Part shown: positions 9,392-18,285 of the stretch, piece after piece
Layout of the letters: each line of letters begins with the position of its first letter
Numbering within the stretch: position 1 is the first letter of the stretch
Assembly: GCF_017893965.1 (NCBI RefSeq)
Contig: NZ_CP054142.1
Location: 310,001-374,000 of the forward strand
From: Treponema parvum
GTDB lineage: Bacteria > Spirochaetota > Spirochaetia > Treponematales > Treponemataceae
Direction of reading: 5' to 3'
DNA: 64,000 bases
Notes under the pieces: generated by a model
Seen by the model: the letters and a program-made list of their open reading frames with translations, nothing else
What the model was told of the DNA's origin: nothing
Databases searched by the model: none
Made by a program: the position numbers and the translations under genes

Positions 9392-9895
9392 TCAAAACGA
9401 CATAGCGTCTACGCCGTCCGCGCTTTTAACGTCTCCCGCCTTTTTGTTTTCATTAGCGCCGAGTTTGCCGTCAGTACGGTTCGAAGAGGAACCGGAATTA
9501 TTTTTCCTTCCGGCTCCGCCGGCGTGCGGAACGTCCCTGTCTTCTATGTGAATAAAAACCTGATTCGGCATGCAGGCCAGCCATTCGAAATTTTTACTTA
9601 TCGGAGCGCCGCTTACGCAGGTTTGATTGGGACACGGAGACGAATCAAATTTTGCCTTTCCGTTTTCAATTTTTATCACTGAAATTCCGATCAAACCCTT
9701 GATCTTAACTTCCCTGTCTTTGTCAAGTTCGTAAATATATTGGCCGAATGGCGAATCTATTATTAAAACGGGATCCCGTTCAGGTGTATTGCGCAGTGCG
9801 AGTATCGAAAAAAACAAAACCGCCGCAAAAATTGTCAAAATTACGACGTCGAGAGGCCTAATCCTTATATATTTAAAAAAACTTGACTTATGCAT
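9392..9895 (-). CDS. NusG domain II-containing membrane protein
   Basis: 167 residues. One N-terminal transmembrane segment (residues about 15-32, VVILTIFAAVLFFSILAL) is followed by a domain of about 85 residues resembling the NusG domain II family: a GQYIYELDKDREVKI beta-rich stretch, then CPNQTC and later WLACMPNQVFIHI. This domain often sits near membrane electron-transport or FMN-transfer genes in other bacteria, but no such gene is visible here. The last 45 residues are polar, Gly/Asn-rich and probably disordered. A weak AAGGA lies 12 nt before the ATG. It is downstream of cysE on the same strand. Confidence 0.72.
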   Translation of the reverse strand: MHKSSFFKYIRIRPLDVVILTIFAAVLFFSILALRNTPERDPVLIIDSPFGQYIYELDKDREVKIKGLIGISVIKIENGKAKFDSSPCPNQTCVSGAPISKNFEWLACMPNQVFIHIEDRDVPHAGGAGRKNNSGSSSNRTDGKLGANENKKAGDVKSADGVDAMSF

Positions 9896-9967
9896 ATTTA
9901 GGGGTTATCCTTAACTTAGCTTGTAAATAAGCTGATAAACTCTCTCCAACGTTCAGCCTAGCTGGAC

Positions 9968-10010
9968 GATAGAGCTTCCTTGCAGCGGCTTTGCTTGGAG
10001 GCTCTATTTT
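9968..10010. repeat. Inverted repeat between cysE and the NusG-domain-II gene
   Basis: ATAGAGC and GCTCTAT flank about 25 nt, with further pairing inside (TTCC/TTGG region and GCAGC/GC). The right arm overlaps the cysE stop codon. A run of T follows the right arm on the plus strand, not on the minus strand where the genes lie, so it is a poor terminator for cysE. Its role is unclear. Confidence 0.35.
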
Positions 10011-10864
10011 TCCTGTAAAAAAGTTGTCCCCGGCGGAACGGATTTTGTTACCCAAGTATTGCCGCCTATGGTGCATCCCTTGCCTATGATTGTCTCTCCT
10101 CCTAAAATCGTCGCTCCCGAATAAATAGTTACGTCGTCTTCGATCGTGGGATGCCGCTTTTTGTTTTTCAGTGACTTGCTCACGCTCAAGGCCCCGAGCG
10201 TTACTCCCTGATAAAGTTTGACGTTTTTTCCTATTACGGTCGTTTCGCCTACTACAATTCCTGTGCCGTGATCTATAAAGAAGGATTCTCCTATTTCCGC
10301 CGCGGGATGTATGTCTATGCCGGTTTTCCCGTGTACGTATTCGCTCATTATTCTGGGAATGATGGGAATTTCTTTTTTGAACAGGAAGTGCGCCAATCGG
10401 TAAATTAAGATTGCTTCAAGCCCTGGATATGAGAGTATAACTTCTTCGATGCTCTTTGCGGCCGGATCGCCGTTTAAAATAGCCTGCGCGTCAAGATTTA
10501 TCGCTTTACGTATGTCGGGAATGGCATCTACAAGAGCCAAAGCGGTTTTTTCTGCAAGTTCAAAACAGCGCGGCTGCTTGGAATCTTCGCAGCGTTTATT
10601 TGCCGCCGCATATACCATAGCTTTTTTTATTTCCGCCGTGAGCATTGAAATTACGCGGTTTACGCGAAGACCGGCAGCGTAACACAAATTTTCGCCTTCG
10701 ATAAAATCCGCCGTATTAAATCCCGGAAAAATAAGCCACTGCAGGTCGTGAAGAATAAAAACAACGTTTTCTCTGTTCGGGAAATTTTCGGTTTCCGTGC
10801 GGTTTACGCCGCCGTATTTATCGTAAGAATCAAGAATTCTTTCCACTAAAGTATCGATATTCAA
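10004..10864 (-). CDS. cysE: Serine O-acetyltransferase
   Basis: 286 residues, the longer EpsC-like form of serine acetyltransferase, which makes O-acetylserine from serine and acetyl-CoA for cysteine synthesis. An all-helical N-terminal domain ends with a PGLEAILIYRLAHFLF segment; the left-handed beta-helix follows, with the catalytic-region motifs HPAAEIGESFFIDHGTGIVV and the acetyl-CoA loop KKRHPTIEDDV near residue 230. It ends soon after GGNTWVTKSVPPGTT, slightly short of the usual C-terminal tail that recruits cysteine synthase. The start is TTG at 10862-10864 with AGAGGT 6-7 nt upstream. A 14-bp perfect palindrome lies just upstream (10878-10891). Confidence 0.92.
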   Translation of the reverse strand: MNIDTLVERILDSYDKYGGVNRTETENFPNRENVVFILHDLQWLIFPGFNTADFIEGENLCYAAGLRVNRVISMLTAEIKKAMVYAAANKRCEDSKQPRCFELAEKTALALVDAIPDIRKAINLDAQAILNGDPAAKSIEEVILSYPGLEAILIYRLAHFLFKKEIPIIPRIMSEYVHGKTGIDIHPAAEIGESFFIDHGTGIVVGETTVIGKNVKLYQGVTLGALSVSKSLKNKKRHPTIEDDVTIYSGATILGGETIIGKGCTIGGNTWVTKSVPPGTTFLQEK

Positions 10865-11416
10865 AATTGACCTCTGAGTATTTTAAAATACAGCGTCCAG
10901 ACAGCGTCCCGGCGCTGCCCATGCATGATGCATTTTAAACGTTTAGAGCCTTTGTAGGCAATAGGTCGCATCGGCTCTGACTGATGCCGTACGATATTGC
11001 CGGCTGTGCGTAACCGCTGACACGTTGCCGGCGTTTATGGCGTCGTACTCGTGCCGCCATGGCGCCTCCCTTGTGCGCCGCATACCTAGCGCGCCGGTGA
11101 CATGTGCTTTCGTTTTCGAAGCATTCTTGGCGCCGCTTTGTGCCCACGTCCGGCCTTATCGGCTGTCTTTGCGTCACCGGTTGAATAAAAATGGAATTCA
11201 ACTTACATTATGGTCGAATATCAAGATTTGAAAATATCATCTAAAATGCTATGCTTTATGCGAGAACATCGTTCGGCCATAAAAGCTTACGGAACTTTCG
11301 CCGGGCAATTTTATAAACCGATGTACCTCCGTGTACATCAGCTTATGGCGAATTTTGACAAGGCCAAAGTATCGCTTTTACATATTTTGCCGCCGTCCGT
11401 AGCGGTACTTTAACTT

Positions 11417-11446
11417 CGAGTTTTCCTTCGGAAAACTCGTTTATTT
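11417..11446 (+). terminator. Terminator-like hairpin upstream of the glycosyltransferase gene
   Basis: A perfect 10-bp stem (CGAGTTTTCC, loop TTC, GGAAAACTCG) is followed by TTTATTT. No convincing gene lies upstream on the plus strand, so it may end a small RNA or read-through transcript. Confidence 0.55.
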
Positions 11447-11467
11447 AACTGTGCGCTCCCGCGCACG

Positions 11468-11511
11468 AATTGCCCAGCTCCTAAATCTGAAGATTTACTC
11501 GCTGGGCAATT
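11468..11511 (+). terminator. Second terminator-like hairpin just before the glycosyltransferase start
   Basis: TTGCCCAGC (11468-11476) pairs with GCTGGGCAA (11499-11507), enclosing a second perfect stem TAAATCT-GA-AGATTTA; four T follow. It ends 14 nt before the predicted TTG start, so it could act as a 5' leader attenuator rather than a plain terminator. Confidence 0.45.
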
Positions 11512-11525
11512 TTAAGGAAAATATT

Positions 11526-12554
11526 TTGAATTTGCCTTTAATAAGCGTTATCGTTCCTTTTTATAAGGCCGAAAAGACTATTCTTAACTGCCTTGAAAGC
11601 GTCGCCGCTCAGACATATCCGTCAATAGAACTGGTGATTTTAAACGACGGCAGTAAGGGAATACTTTCAGAATCTGATCATTTTTCCTGCGCTGAAGATG
11701 AAATATATGGAATAATTGAAAAATTCTCTAAAAAACATGCTTCCCGCAAAGAGTTTTGCGTACGCTATATTGAACATGAAAAAAATGAGGGCACCTTTCA
11801 AGCAAGGCGCACCGCTCTTGAAAATTCTTCCGGGGCGTATTGCTGTTTTTTGGATGCGGACGACGCTCTTACAGAACAAAGCCTTTCTTTACTTTATGAA
11901 GCGGCCATGTCTTGCGATGCGGATATTGTGCACGGCAAGGCCGAAATCATCCATGATGAAAATTTACCGGAGAACCGCCGGCTTTCGGTTCTTAAAAAGA
12001 TAGAGCTGATACACGAAGGTGTTCTTGAGGGGGAGAGAATAGCGGACGACTTTCTTTGCAATAGAGGACATTCGTTTTTTTTGTGTGGAAAACTTTTCAG
12101 ATCCGAAGCGCTTAAAAGCGCGTACGCCCTCCTGCCGAATTTTTACTGCACTACCGGTGAAGATTTTCTTCTTTATTATTTTATCTGCATGAACGCAAAG
12201 CGCTATGTCGGCATAAACGAAAAAGTATATCGCTACGATATAGACACAGGCATAACTTCGGAAACTCTTATTTCAAGTCTTGACAGGTGGAAAAGAGTCT
12301 GCTCCGTCGCTTCGGCGTTTACGGTTTTGTATTCGGTTTTTAAAGAAAGTCCGCCTGAAGATCGCCACAGAGCCGCCGTTCAAAAAGTATGTATTTCATA
12401 TCTTGCCAATAATATCAAGCAGCTCCGCGCGTGCGTCGTCCCCGAATTATATGACAAGGCTTATTCGACGCTCTGCGAGTATTGGGGCTCATCTTTTGTA
12501 AAAAGAGTAGAATCGATGCTTGCCGATTACAAAGGCGAATCCGTTGACACATAG
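11526..12554 (+). CDS. Family 2 glycosyltransferase
   Basis: 342 residues. GT-A fold signatures are clear: ISVIVPFYKAEKTILNCLES at the N-terminus, the nucleotide-binding ELVILNDGSKG, and the metal-binding CCFLDADDAL near residue 105. The C-terminal part is less conserved and does not reveal acceptor or sugar. I place the start at TTG 11526 because AAGGA lies 8-9 nt upstream and the GT-A fold begins at residue 5; the open frame extends 25 codons further into the hairpin. It stands alone, convergent with the cyclase gene, and is probably involved in surface polysaccharide or glycan synthesis. Confidence 0.85.
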   Translation: MNLPLISVIVPFYKAEKTILNCLESVAAQTYPSIELVILNDGSKGILSESDHFSCAEDEIYGIIEKFSKKHASRKEFCVRYIEHEKNEGTFQARRTALENSSGAYCCFLDADDALTEQSLSLLYEAAMSCDADIVHGKAEIIHDENLPENRRLSVLKKIELIHEGVLEGERIADDFLCNRGHSFFLCGKLFRSEALKSAYALLPNFYCTTGEDFLLYYFICMNAKRYVGINEKVYRYDIDTGITSETLISSLDRWKRVCSVASAFTVLYSVFKESPPEDRHRAAVQKVCISYLANNIKQLRACVVPELYDKAYSTLCEYWGSSFVKRVESMLADYKGESVDT

Positions 12555-12645
12555 CACCCTGTCGATCGATGCAGGCGTCTTTTTACTCCTTTGCGGGACA
12601 CTGGGTCGGAAGGACTATTATCAATCAATGCAGGCTGCTTTTAGC

Positions 12646-15495
12646 TTACTTGCTCGTCATGCTCATAACGCCGTCCCAGTTGTCGGGAACGCCGGTTTTG
12701 ATCTTTTCTTCGCATCTTTCGGAAAAGATTTTTGAAACTTCGTCTTGGGGAAACATCGTATCCGCTTCATCAAAAAATTTCTTTGCGTTTGCAAAATCCT
12801 TTGCCAGATATAGATCCAAACCCTTGTGGAAAATTTCTACGGAATCGATTTCTTCTTTAGAAAGTTCTTCGGTAAAGCCCACTATGTTGTAGAGCTGAAC
12901 GGGCGTATTTATTCCTATTACGCGCACCTTGTCGAGCCTTCGCGCAATCATCTTGCCCGAATTTTCTCCGGAATTTGCGGCGTCCCAAGTCGATTCCGAA
13001 ACTAAAATCCAAGTGTGATACACTTTGTTTACGCCTTCAAGCCGCGCGGCAAGGTTTACGGCGTTTCCCATCATCGTATAGTTCATTTTTTTGTCCGTTC
13101 CCATATTGCCTACGACCATTGCGCCCGTGTTTATTCCTATGCGGGTATTTATTTCGGAAGAGATTATTCCCGCTTCGGTCATTTCTTTATTAAAGATTTT
13201 TTCCGCCTGTTTCATTCTTATTGCGGAATAACAAGCCCGCCATGCGTGGTCTTCAAATGAAATCGGCGCTCCGAAAAATCCTACGATCGCGTCTCCTTCG
13301 TATTTGTCTATCGTGCCCTGATGCTCAAGGATAATGTCGCTGAACAGCGTAAGATATTTGTTTAGAAACGAAACAAGCTGGGTCGGCGTTACCCGTTCGG
13401 AAATGGTAGAAAAACCCTTTATGTCCGTAAAAATCGCGGTAAGATTTTTTTCTTCGCCGCCGAGGGTGAGCTTTGAAGGATCGTTTACGATTTCGTTTAC
13501 GACGCTTTCAGACAGATAGGTTGAAAACGCATTGCGCAAAAAACGCTTGTCTTTTTCTGAAAGCAAAAATCGCTGTATGGTTATGGCTATGTACCCTGCT
13601 GTCATGACCAAAGTCGGAGCGAGCACGGGAATGTAATACAGTTTTAACGAAAACATTGAAAAACTGATAAGCGGAAAAATAATGCATCCGCCTATGCCTA
13701 TGAGGCTCTGCATAAAAGCCTTCGCTTTGCGGCTTGCAAATATTATTATGATAAGCAAGACCGCCGATATTGCAAATCCGTAGCCCCAGCTGAAAGGCGT
13801 TATCATCTGGCCGGTCATTATCGTATTGAATATGTTTGCGTGCGTGCCTACGTTCGGGAACAGCCGCTCGAACGGCGTAACGCCGAGATCCGTAGTGCCC
13901 GAAGCCGAATTTCCTATGAGACAAAAAGCTCCGTTGTATTTTTCTTTTTTAAGTTTGAACGTAAGCTGATATTCGTCGTAATCGGTTTTTAAAACTTCAA
14001 AAGTGTTTTTGAACCAGTCTATGTTTTGATCGATCGCTTCGCTTGTTTTTTCAGTCCGGTAGCTTTCAAGAAAGTCGATTATCTGTTTTTCATATGAGCC
14101 GTCGAATAACTGTCCGCATTCTTCAAAGAAAATTCTGCGTCCTTCAAAAAGCTGTTCAATTCTCGGATCGGCTAAAGAATCTTCGGCGGTAAGCTCTTTT
14201 CCGGAAGCGTCTGTGGTTTCGTTAAAGATTTCAGCCTTTAGATGTTCAAGTTCCGAATATGTCTGTAAAAGATATTTTGCGCCGTCGTAATAGTCCAAAT
14301 ATTTTCCGTTTTCATAGCGAAGGGGAGAATCCAGAAGGGTGCGGAGGTTGTTCGTAAAGCTTTTTTCCAAGTCGTCAAGGTATTTCAAAAAATATACAGG
14401 TTCGCCTTTAAAATATACCAGCTCGCCTGTGTGGCCGTCTCTTTCGTTAAAAAGCTGCTTTACCCAGTTTATGAGCATGCGGCCGTGTTTGTCCAAGGGA
14501 ATCTTTATGTCGCGCCGTTTTGTTTCTCCGGGTAAAAGAGCGTTTTTTATTATCAGATGCCTTTTTGTGCGCACAAGGCTCTGAGTGTCGAGCATGTTGA
14601 GCATAGGAGCGAATAGAAGCTGGGCGATGTATTTGCCGTCTCTTTCCTGCAACAATTCCACCCGCCGTCTCGAACCGTCGGAGTCTACGACGACGTTAGT
14701 AAAACCTGCTCCGCGGGCGTTTTTAAGAAATTCATACAGAGCGGGTGAAAACCCCGCTTTTTGGTCGTCTTCTTTTTCCTGATATTTATTCCCTGCGGCT
14801 ATGAGCCCGTCAGGATCCGTAACGTCCGAAAGCAGAAAGCGCTCCTTTGCAAAATCTTTCAACTTTTCATCCACTTGTATAAGCACTTCTCGCGCGTTGA
14901 TCGTAAGCCACGTATTGCCGAAAAAGCGGATCGCTTTGGAAAAATAATCGTCGTTGTCGCGGAACACGCCTTCCGTGACCGACCTTTCAAGCGTTTCAAG
15001 TTGGGGATCTATGTATTCGTTTACGAGCATGTCCGTCATATCGGGGAGTTCCTTTAATGAAATTTTCCCCTTAGAAACGGAATCGGACAGTTCGTATATG
15101 AGCGACAAAAGCTCTTTTCGGTTTTCGGAAAAATTTTCAGGTATAGTCGTAGTTATGGAAGGATTTATTCCCATCTGAGACGGAGAAAGATATTCGATAT
15201 CGAACGTTGCGCTGTAAGCTCCGAGTTCCCTCATTCTTATAAGCGCGTCTGCAAGAACGTCGCGTGTCCACGGCCATGCGCCCATCTGTTCAAGCGATTC
15301 GTCGTCAATGTTTACAAGCATCATCTTGTCCTGCATTTGCGGCGCGGGCTTGAATTTAAGCATAACGTCGTAAAGTCTGTATTCGATCTTTTCAAATACG
15401 TTGATAAGGGTCAAAAAGCCTATTACTATTATTGTACAAAGTGCGACGATGATATCAGGTGATTTAAAATTTGAACTATTCTTGCGTTTACTCAT
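12646..15495 (-). CDS. CHASE2-domain adenylate/guanylate cyclase
   Basis: 949 residues. Order: N-terminal transmembrane segment (about 12-32), a long extracytoplasmic CHASE2 sensor region (motifs KMMLVNIDDESLEQMGAWPW and GNSASGTTDLGVTPF), three closely spaced transmembrane segments near 585-650, then a class III nucleotide cyclase domain. The cyclase keeps both metal aspartates (AIFTDIKGFS and YEGDAIVGFFGAP) and the GINTGAMVVGNMG strand. A short TPR-like C-terminal tail follows. The CHASE2 part carries a large insertion. The ATG at 15493-15495 has no ribosome binding site but a TATAGT box 7 nt upstream. It is divergent from three exported-protein genes ending in a FecR protein, a combination also seen with CHASE2 proteins elsewhere. 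Confidence 0.9.
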   Translation of the reverse strand: MSKRKNSSNFKSPDIIVALCTIIVIGFLTLINVFEKIEYRLYDVMLKFKPAPQMQDKMMLVNIDDESLEQMGAWPWTRDVLADALIRMRELGAYSATFDIEYLSPSQMGINPSITTTIPENFSENRKELLSLIYELSDSVSKGKISLKELPDMTDMLVNEYIDPQLETLERSVTEGVFRDNDDYFSKAIRFFGNTWLTINAREVLIQVDEKLKDFAKERFLLSDVTDPDGLIAAGNKYQEKEDDQKAGFSPALYEFLKNARGAGFTNVVVDSDGSRRRVELLQERDGKYIAQLLFAPMLNMLDTQSLVRTKRHLIIKNALLPGETKRRDIKIPLDKHGRMLINWVKQLFNERDGHTGELVYFKGEPVYFLKYLDDLEKSFTNNLRTLLDSPLRYENGKYLDYYDGAKYLLQTYSELEHLKAEIFNETTDASGKELTAEDSLADPRIEQLFEGRRIFFEECGQLFDGSYEKQIIDFLESYRTEKTSEAIDQNIDWFKNTFEVLKTDYDEYQLTFKLKKEKYNGAFCLIGNSASGTTDLGVTPFERLFPNVGTHANIFNTIMTGQMITPFSWGYGFAISAVLLIIIIFASRKAKAFMQSLIGIGGCIIFPLISFSMFSLKLYYIPVLAPTLVMTAGYIAITIQRFLLSEKDKRFLRNAFSTYLSESVVNEIVNDPSKLTLGGEEKNLTAIFTDIKGFSTISERVTPTQLVSFLNKYLTLFSDIILEHQGTIDKYEGDAIVGFFGAPISFEDHAWRACYSAIRMKQAEKIFNKEMTEAGIISSEINTRIGINTGAMVVGNMGTDKKMNYTMMGNAVNLAARLEGVNKVYHTWILVSESTWDAANSGENSGKMIARRLDKVRVIGINTPVQLYNIVGFTEELSKEEIDSVEIFHKGLDLYLAKDFANAKKFFDEADTMFPQDEVSKIFSERCEEKIKTGVPDNWDGVMSMTSK

Positions 15496-15580
15496 ATTCT
15501 TTACTATAATACATAAAGGTACAAACTGAAAGAGGCTTTTGTGTTTGCATTTGCAAGCGAATAAATTAGTATGGAGTGCG

Positions 15581-16048
15581 ATGATCATGAAAAGGATTAT
15601 GCTGTTTTTTACGGTTCTTTTTTGCGGCGCATATTTTACCCTTTTTGCACAGTCCGCCGAAAAAATGACGGAAACAATCTCTGCAAAAGAAATTACTTTT
15701 TCACAGGCCGCTTATTTTGCGGCTGCATGGCGGGGGCTCATAAACGACGACGCTTCCGGAAAAGAAGCTCTTTTGCAGCTTGAAAAGGAAGGAATTTGGT
15801 CTGTAACCGCGGCTCCCGAAGACACTGTCAATCTGAAGCAGTTTTCGGCTCTATGCCTTAAAGCGTGGAACATAAAAGGCGGACTGTTGTACTCTCTTAC
15901 TCATTCCGATCGCTATGCGTTCCGTGAATTGCAGGCCAGAAAACTGCTTTCCAGGACTGATGATCCTGAAAAAAAGGTTTCCGGCCGTGAAGCTCTTAGA
16001 ATTTTTATGCGCTGCTCTGAAATAGCGGAAGGTGAGGGCTCGTTATGA
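15581..16048 (+). CDS. Small exported protein of unknown function
   Basis: 155 residues. A hydrophobic signal sequence (residues about 5-21, ending in LFAQSA) suggests export; no Cys at the cleavage site, so probably not a lipoprotein. The mature part is helical, with FSQAAYFAAAWRGLIN and a KLLSR...GREALRIF segment; I recognise no domain. Start: ATG at 15581 with GGAG 4 nt upstream; ATG at 15587 (GGAG at 10 nt) is equally possible and gives a more usual signal peptide. It is the first gene of a three-gene operon and overlaps the next gene by ATGA. The 85-bp upstream gap is shared with the divergent cyclase. Confidence 0.65.
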   Translation: MIMKRIMLFFTVLFCGAYFTLFAQSAEKMTETISAKEITFSQAAYFAAAWRGLINDDASGKEALLQLEKEGIWSVTAAPEDTVNLKQFSALCLKAWNIKGGLLYSLTHSDRYAFRELQARKLLSRTDDPEKKVSGREALRIFMRCSEIAEGEGSL

Positions 16049-17205
16049 AAAAAAGAATTTTTACAGCCGCTTTGTTTGCGTTCTTAGCGGGAAGTGTGTT
16101 TTCCATTGATTACGGGGCTATTGTTTCCGATGAAGTAAAATCGACGTTTACCGAAGATAAGAAATTTAAAGACGGTCTTAAAAACGATTTCAACACTTCC
16201 GCATGGCTTAGAATCCCCTTGTCGGACGACGGTCTTAATTATTTTATAGCTGAGGGATATTACAATTATAGGTGGGTCAATTCGACCGACAAGACGGACG
16301 ACGTGCTGGATCTGTCGCTGTTTAAAGCAGAATTTGTAAAAGAATTTCCCGACAGGCTTTTCGGGATTTTTAAGTCAGGGGTTTTTGATTTCGGGCGCTT
16401 TGCGCTTTCAGACGCATCGGCTACGGTGTTTTCTCAGGCGGCGGACGGCGTAATGGCAAATTTAAAAACTCCGTCTGCGGAAATTACCTTTTACGGCGGA
16501 TATACGGGGCTTTTAAATGCCAAATCCACCTTGTACAACATGCAGTCCTCCGACGGAATAGGAAAAAAAGATTTTTACGTCCTTGAAGATCCTTATGCTG
16601 TTTTCGAAACCGCTGTTACACTCCCGAATATTTTTAAGTCGCAGACTCTGTCATTTGAATTTTTAGGCGCGTTTGATATGGAAAATTCTTATAACCGTAT
16701 GTATTTTACGGCGGTTTCAAACGGTCCGGTAAAAGGCAAGGTTTTTTATATTCTATCATCGACATTCGGGGTGAGCCGTCTCGATTCGGATAAGGATTGG
16801 GAAGCGTCCAATCTGTCAAAGTTTTCTCTAATGATGTATCCCGAATTTTATTCGTCGTCGGTCAGTTTGAACGGAATTTTTGCTTCAGGCGACAAGGGAT
16901 CTTTGGGGAGCTTTAGAACTTTTACGCCCGCTACTGCTTCCGTCGCAGGGCACACATGGGAAGATCTTTTAAAAATAGGGCCTATGGTTACGGTTAAACC
17001 GCTGGACTCTCTGCTTGTAACGGGATCTCTGGATTCGTTTTTCATTGCGACAAAGAGCGCCGATTATGACGGCACGCAGTGGAAATTTACGGTTTTGTGG
17101 CAGGCTCTAAGCGATTTGCAATTTTCAGGTTCCGCAGCTCAGTATGTTCCGGAGTCGGGAAATTCTACGTTTGAATTTACGTTTAAAACGGCATTGTCGT
17201 TCTAA
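16045..17205 (+). CDS. Predicted outer-membrane beta-barrel protein
   Basis: 386 residues. A classic signal peptide (MKKRIFTAALFAFLAGSVFS, residues 1-20) is followed by alternating polar/hydrophobic strands typical of a beta-barrel, such as AEITFYGGYTGLL and LSFEFLGAFDME, and the protein ends in an aromatic residue (…LSF) as in barrels assembled by BamA. I recognise no named family. It overlaps the upstream small exported protein (ATGA) and is 15 bp before the FecR gene, so all three are probably made together. Function, perhaps a channel or surface protein, is not shown by the sequence. Confidence 0.6.
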   Translation: MKKRIFTAALFAFLAGSVFSIDYGAIVSDEVKSTFTEDKKFKDGLKNDFNTSAWLRIPLSDDGLNYFIAEGYYNYRWVNSTDKTDDVLDLSLFKAEFVKEFPDRLFGIFKSGVFDFGRFALSDASATVFSQAADGVMANLKTPSAEITFYGGYTGLLNAKSTLYNMQSSDGIGKKDFYVLEDPYAVFETAVTLPNIFKSQTLSFEFLGAFDMENSYNRMYFTAVSNGPVKGKVFYILSSTFGVSRLDSDKDWEASNLSKFSLMMYPEFYSSSVSLNGIFASGDKGSLGSFRTFTPATASVAGHTWEDLLKIGPMVTVKPLDSLLVTGSLDSFFIATKSADYDGTQWKFTVLWQALSDLQFSGSAAQYVPESGNSTFEFTFKTALSF

Positions 17206-17220
17206 TGCCAGGAGGAAAAT

Positions 17221-18072
17221 ATGTTAAAAGCGAATTTTAATGCGGTTTTTGCCGTAGTTTTGGGAATATTTTTTGCGGGAACAGCCTTTGCGGCGGATAC
17301 TAAAGCAGTTCCGGCCGCCGGCAAGAATACGGAAGGAAAAGTTATTTCCGCAACCGGCAAAGTTCAGGTAAAAGACGGCGCTGCTTGGAAATCTCTGGCG
17401 GCCGGAGATTCCATCAAAAAAGGCGACGTCATTTCTACGGGATTTAAATCCGAAGCGAATATAAAATTCGGAAATTCCGTTTTTGTAGTGGAGCCTCTTT
17501 CCCGCATAACGATCGAACAGCTTGCGGAAAAAGACGGAAACGAAGCATCTCAGATGTTCCTCGACACGGGAAGCGTCAGAGCGAACGTTAGGGCAGCTGA
17601 AAACAAGCGAGTGGGCTTTTCGGTACGCAGTCCCGTTGCAACGGCTTCCGTCCGCGGTACTGAAGGAAGAGTGGTTTCCGACGGAACGGTTTACAGCACT
17701 AAAAGCACTTGGGCTGTGTGGCCGACTCCTCCATCTCAGCAGCAGAGTTCCGTAGTTGCGGATGCGCCTGAAGGGGAAGGCGGCGGCGACGTTATGAGTT
17801 CCGTAAGCATAACTCCTTCGGACGGCGTAAAGGCCGTAGCCGTAGGCGAGGGAACCAGCGCCGAAGTTTCTTCTGCGGGAACAGTCACTCCTCCGTCGCA
17901 GGTCGCCGCCGCGGCCGCCGTGTCGGTGGGCGGGTCCACAACGTCCGCGTCGTCAGGAGAAACAAAGGCTACAACTTCTTCTGCCGGTTCTTCAGTAGGC
18001 GCCGCTTTGGCTTCTTCGCCCGCCGCTCCCACTAAGGGAGGTTTAAACATCACAGTCTCCGTTAGGGAATAA
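17221..18072 (+). CDS. Exported FecR-domain protein
   Basis: 283 residues. Signal peptide at residues 1-21 (cleavage after AFA). The FecR fold spans about 35-160: SATGKVQVKDGAAWKSLAAG, KKGDVISTGFKSEANIKFG, and FSVRSPVATASVRGTEGRV, the sequence pattern of periplasmic FecR domains. The last 120 residues are low-complexity Ser/Ala/Thr/Val/Pro and probably disordered. In Gram-negative bacteria FecR relays a signal to a sigma factor, but stand-alone exported FecR domains also occur near CHASE2 cyclases, as here. Start ATG follows CAGGAGGAAAAT, a strong ribosome binding site. Confidence 0.85.
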   Translation: MLKANFNAVFAVVLGIFFAGTAFAADTKAVPAAGKNTEGKVISATGKVQVKDGAAWKSLAAGDSIKKGDVISTGFKSEANIKFGNSVFVVEPLSRITIEQLAEKDGNEASQMFLDTGSVRANVRAAENKRVGFSVRSPVATASVRGTEGRVVSDGTVYSTKSTWAVWPTPPSQQQSSVVADAPEGEGGGDVMSSVSITPSDGVKAVAVGEGTSAEVSSAGTVTPPSQVAAAAAVSVGGSTTSASSGETKATTSSAGSSVGAALASSPAAPTKGGLNITVSVRE

Positions 18073-18127
18073 TATCCCGTTTTCGATTGAGAGCCTTTTT
18101 ATGTAATGGTGCAGCGCGGTTTATGCC

Positions 18128-18156
18128 TTGACATAAGAGGGCGTCTTTTGTATATT
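18128..18156 (+). promoter_or_regulatory. Promoter for the tRNA-Thr to rplL operon
   Basis: TTGACA (18128-18133), exactly 17 bp, then TATATT (18151-18156): near-consensus sigma-70 promoter 23 bp before the tRNA-Thr gene. It is the most consensus-like promoter seen in the window and probably drives tRNA-Thr, rpmG, tRNA-Trp, secE, nusG and the genes beyond. Confidence 0.8.
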
Positions 18157-18179
18157 TTTCAGACAACCCCAAAGAGATT

Positions 18180-18252
18180 GCCCTTGTAGCTCAATCGGTA
18201 GAGCGTAACCATGGTAAGGTTAAGGTCTGCGGTTCGATTCCGCACGAGGGCT
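18180..18252 (+). tRNA. tRNA-Thr (anticodon GGT)
   Basis: A 73-nt cloverleaf. The acceptor GCCCTTG pairs with CGAGGGC, the D arm reads AGCTCAATCGGTAGAGC, the anticodon stem TAACC/GGTTA encloses loop ATGGTAA (anticodon GGT, Thr), and the T arm is TGCGG-TTCGATT-CCGCA. No CCA is encoded. Confidence 0.95.
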
Positions 18253-18285
18253 GAGCACAGGATCAATTTTTTTTAGGAGAAGCTT

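Larger units (their letters stand above)
10865..11525. other. Non-coding stretch of about 660 bp with hairpins
   Basis: I find no convincing gene here; open frames are short, have odd composition and lack ribosome binding sites. The left part contains a 14-bp palindrome (10878-10891, GTATTTTAAAATAC) near the cysE start and a tandem 9-bp repeat ACAGCGTCC at about 10890-10911. Around 10967-11013 GGCAATA pairs with TATTGCC around an internal hairpin. The right end holds two terminator-like hairpins (listed separately). The middle, 11014-11416, shows nothing I can interpret. Confidence 0.5.

Noticed and set aside
10935-11201. 88-codon minus-strand open frame rich in Arg
   Set aside because: Looks like read-through of GC-rich non-coding DNA; no start signal or family resemblance.
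11210-11413. 67-codon plus-strand open frame in the 660-bp gap
   Set aside because: No ribosome binding site, no recognisable pattern, composition unlike the neighbours; the following hairpin alone does not make it a gene.
12555-12645. Imperfect direct repeat (ATCGATGCAGGC / ATCAATGCAGGC) between convergent genes
   Set aside because: Short, only two copies, no associated stem or terminator; probably chance or a minor duplication.
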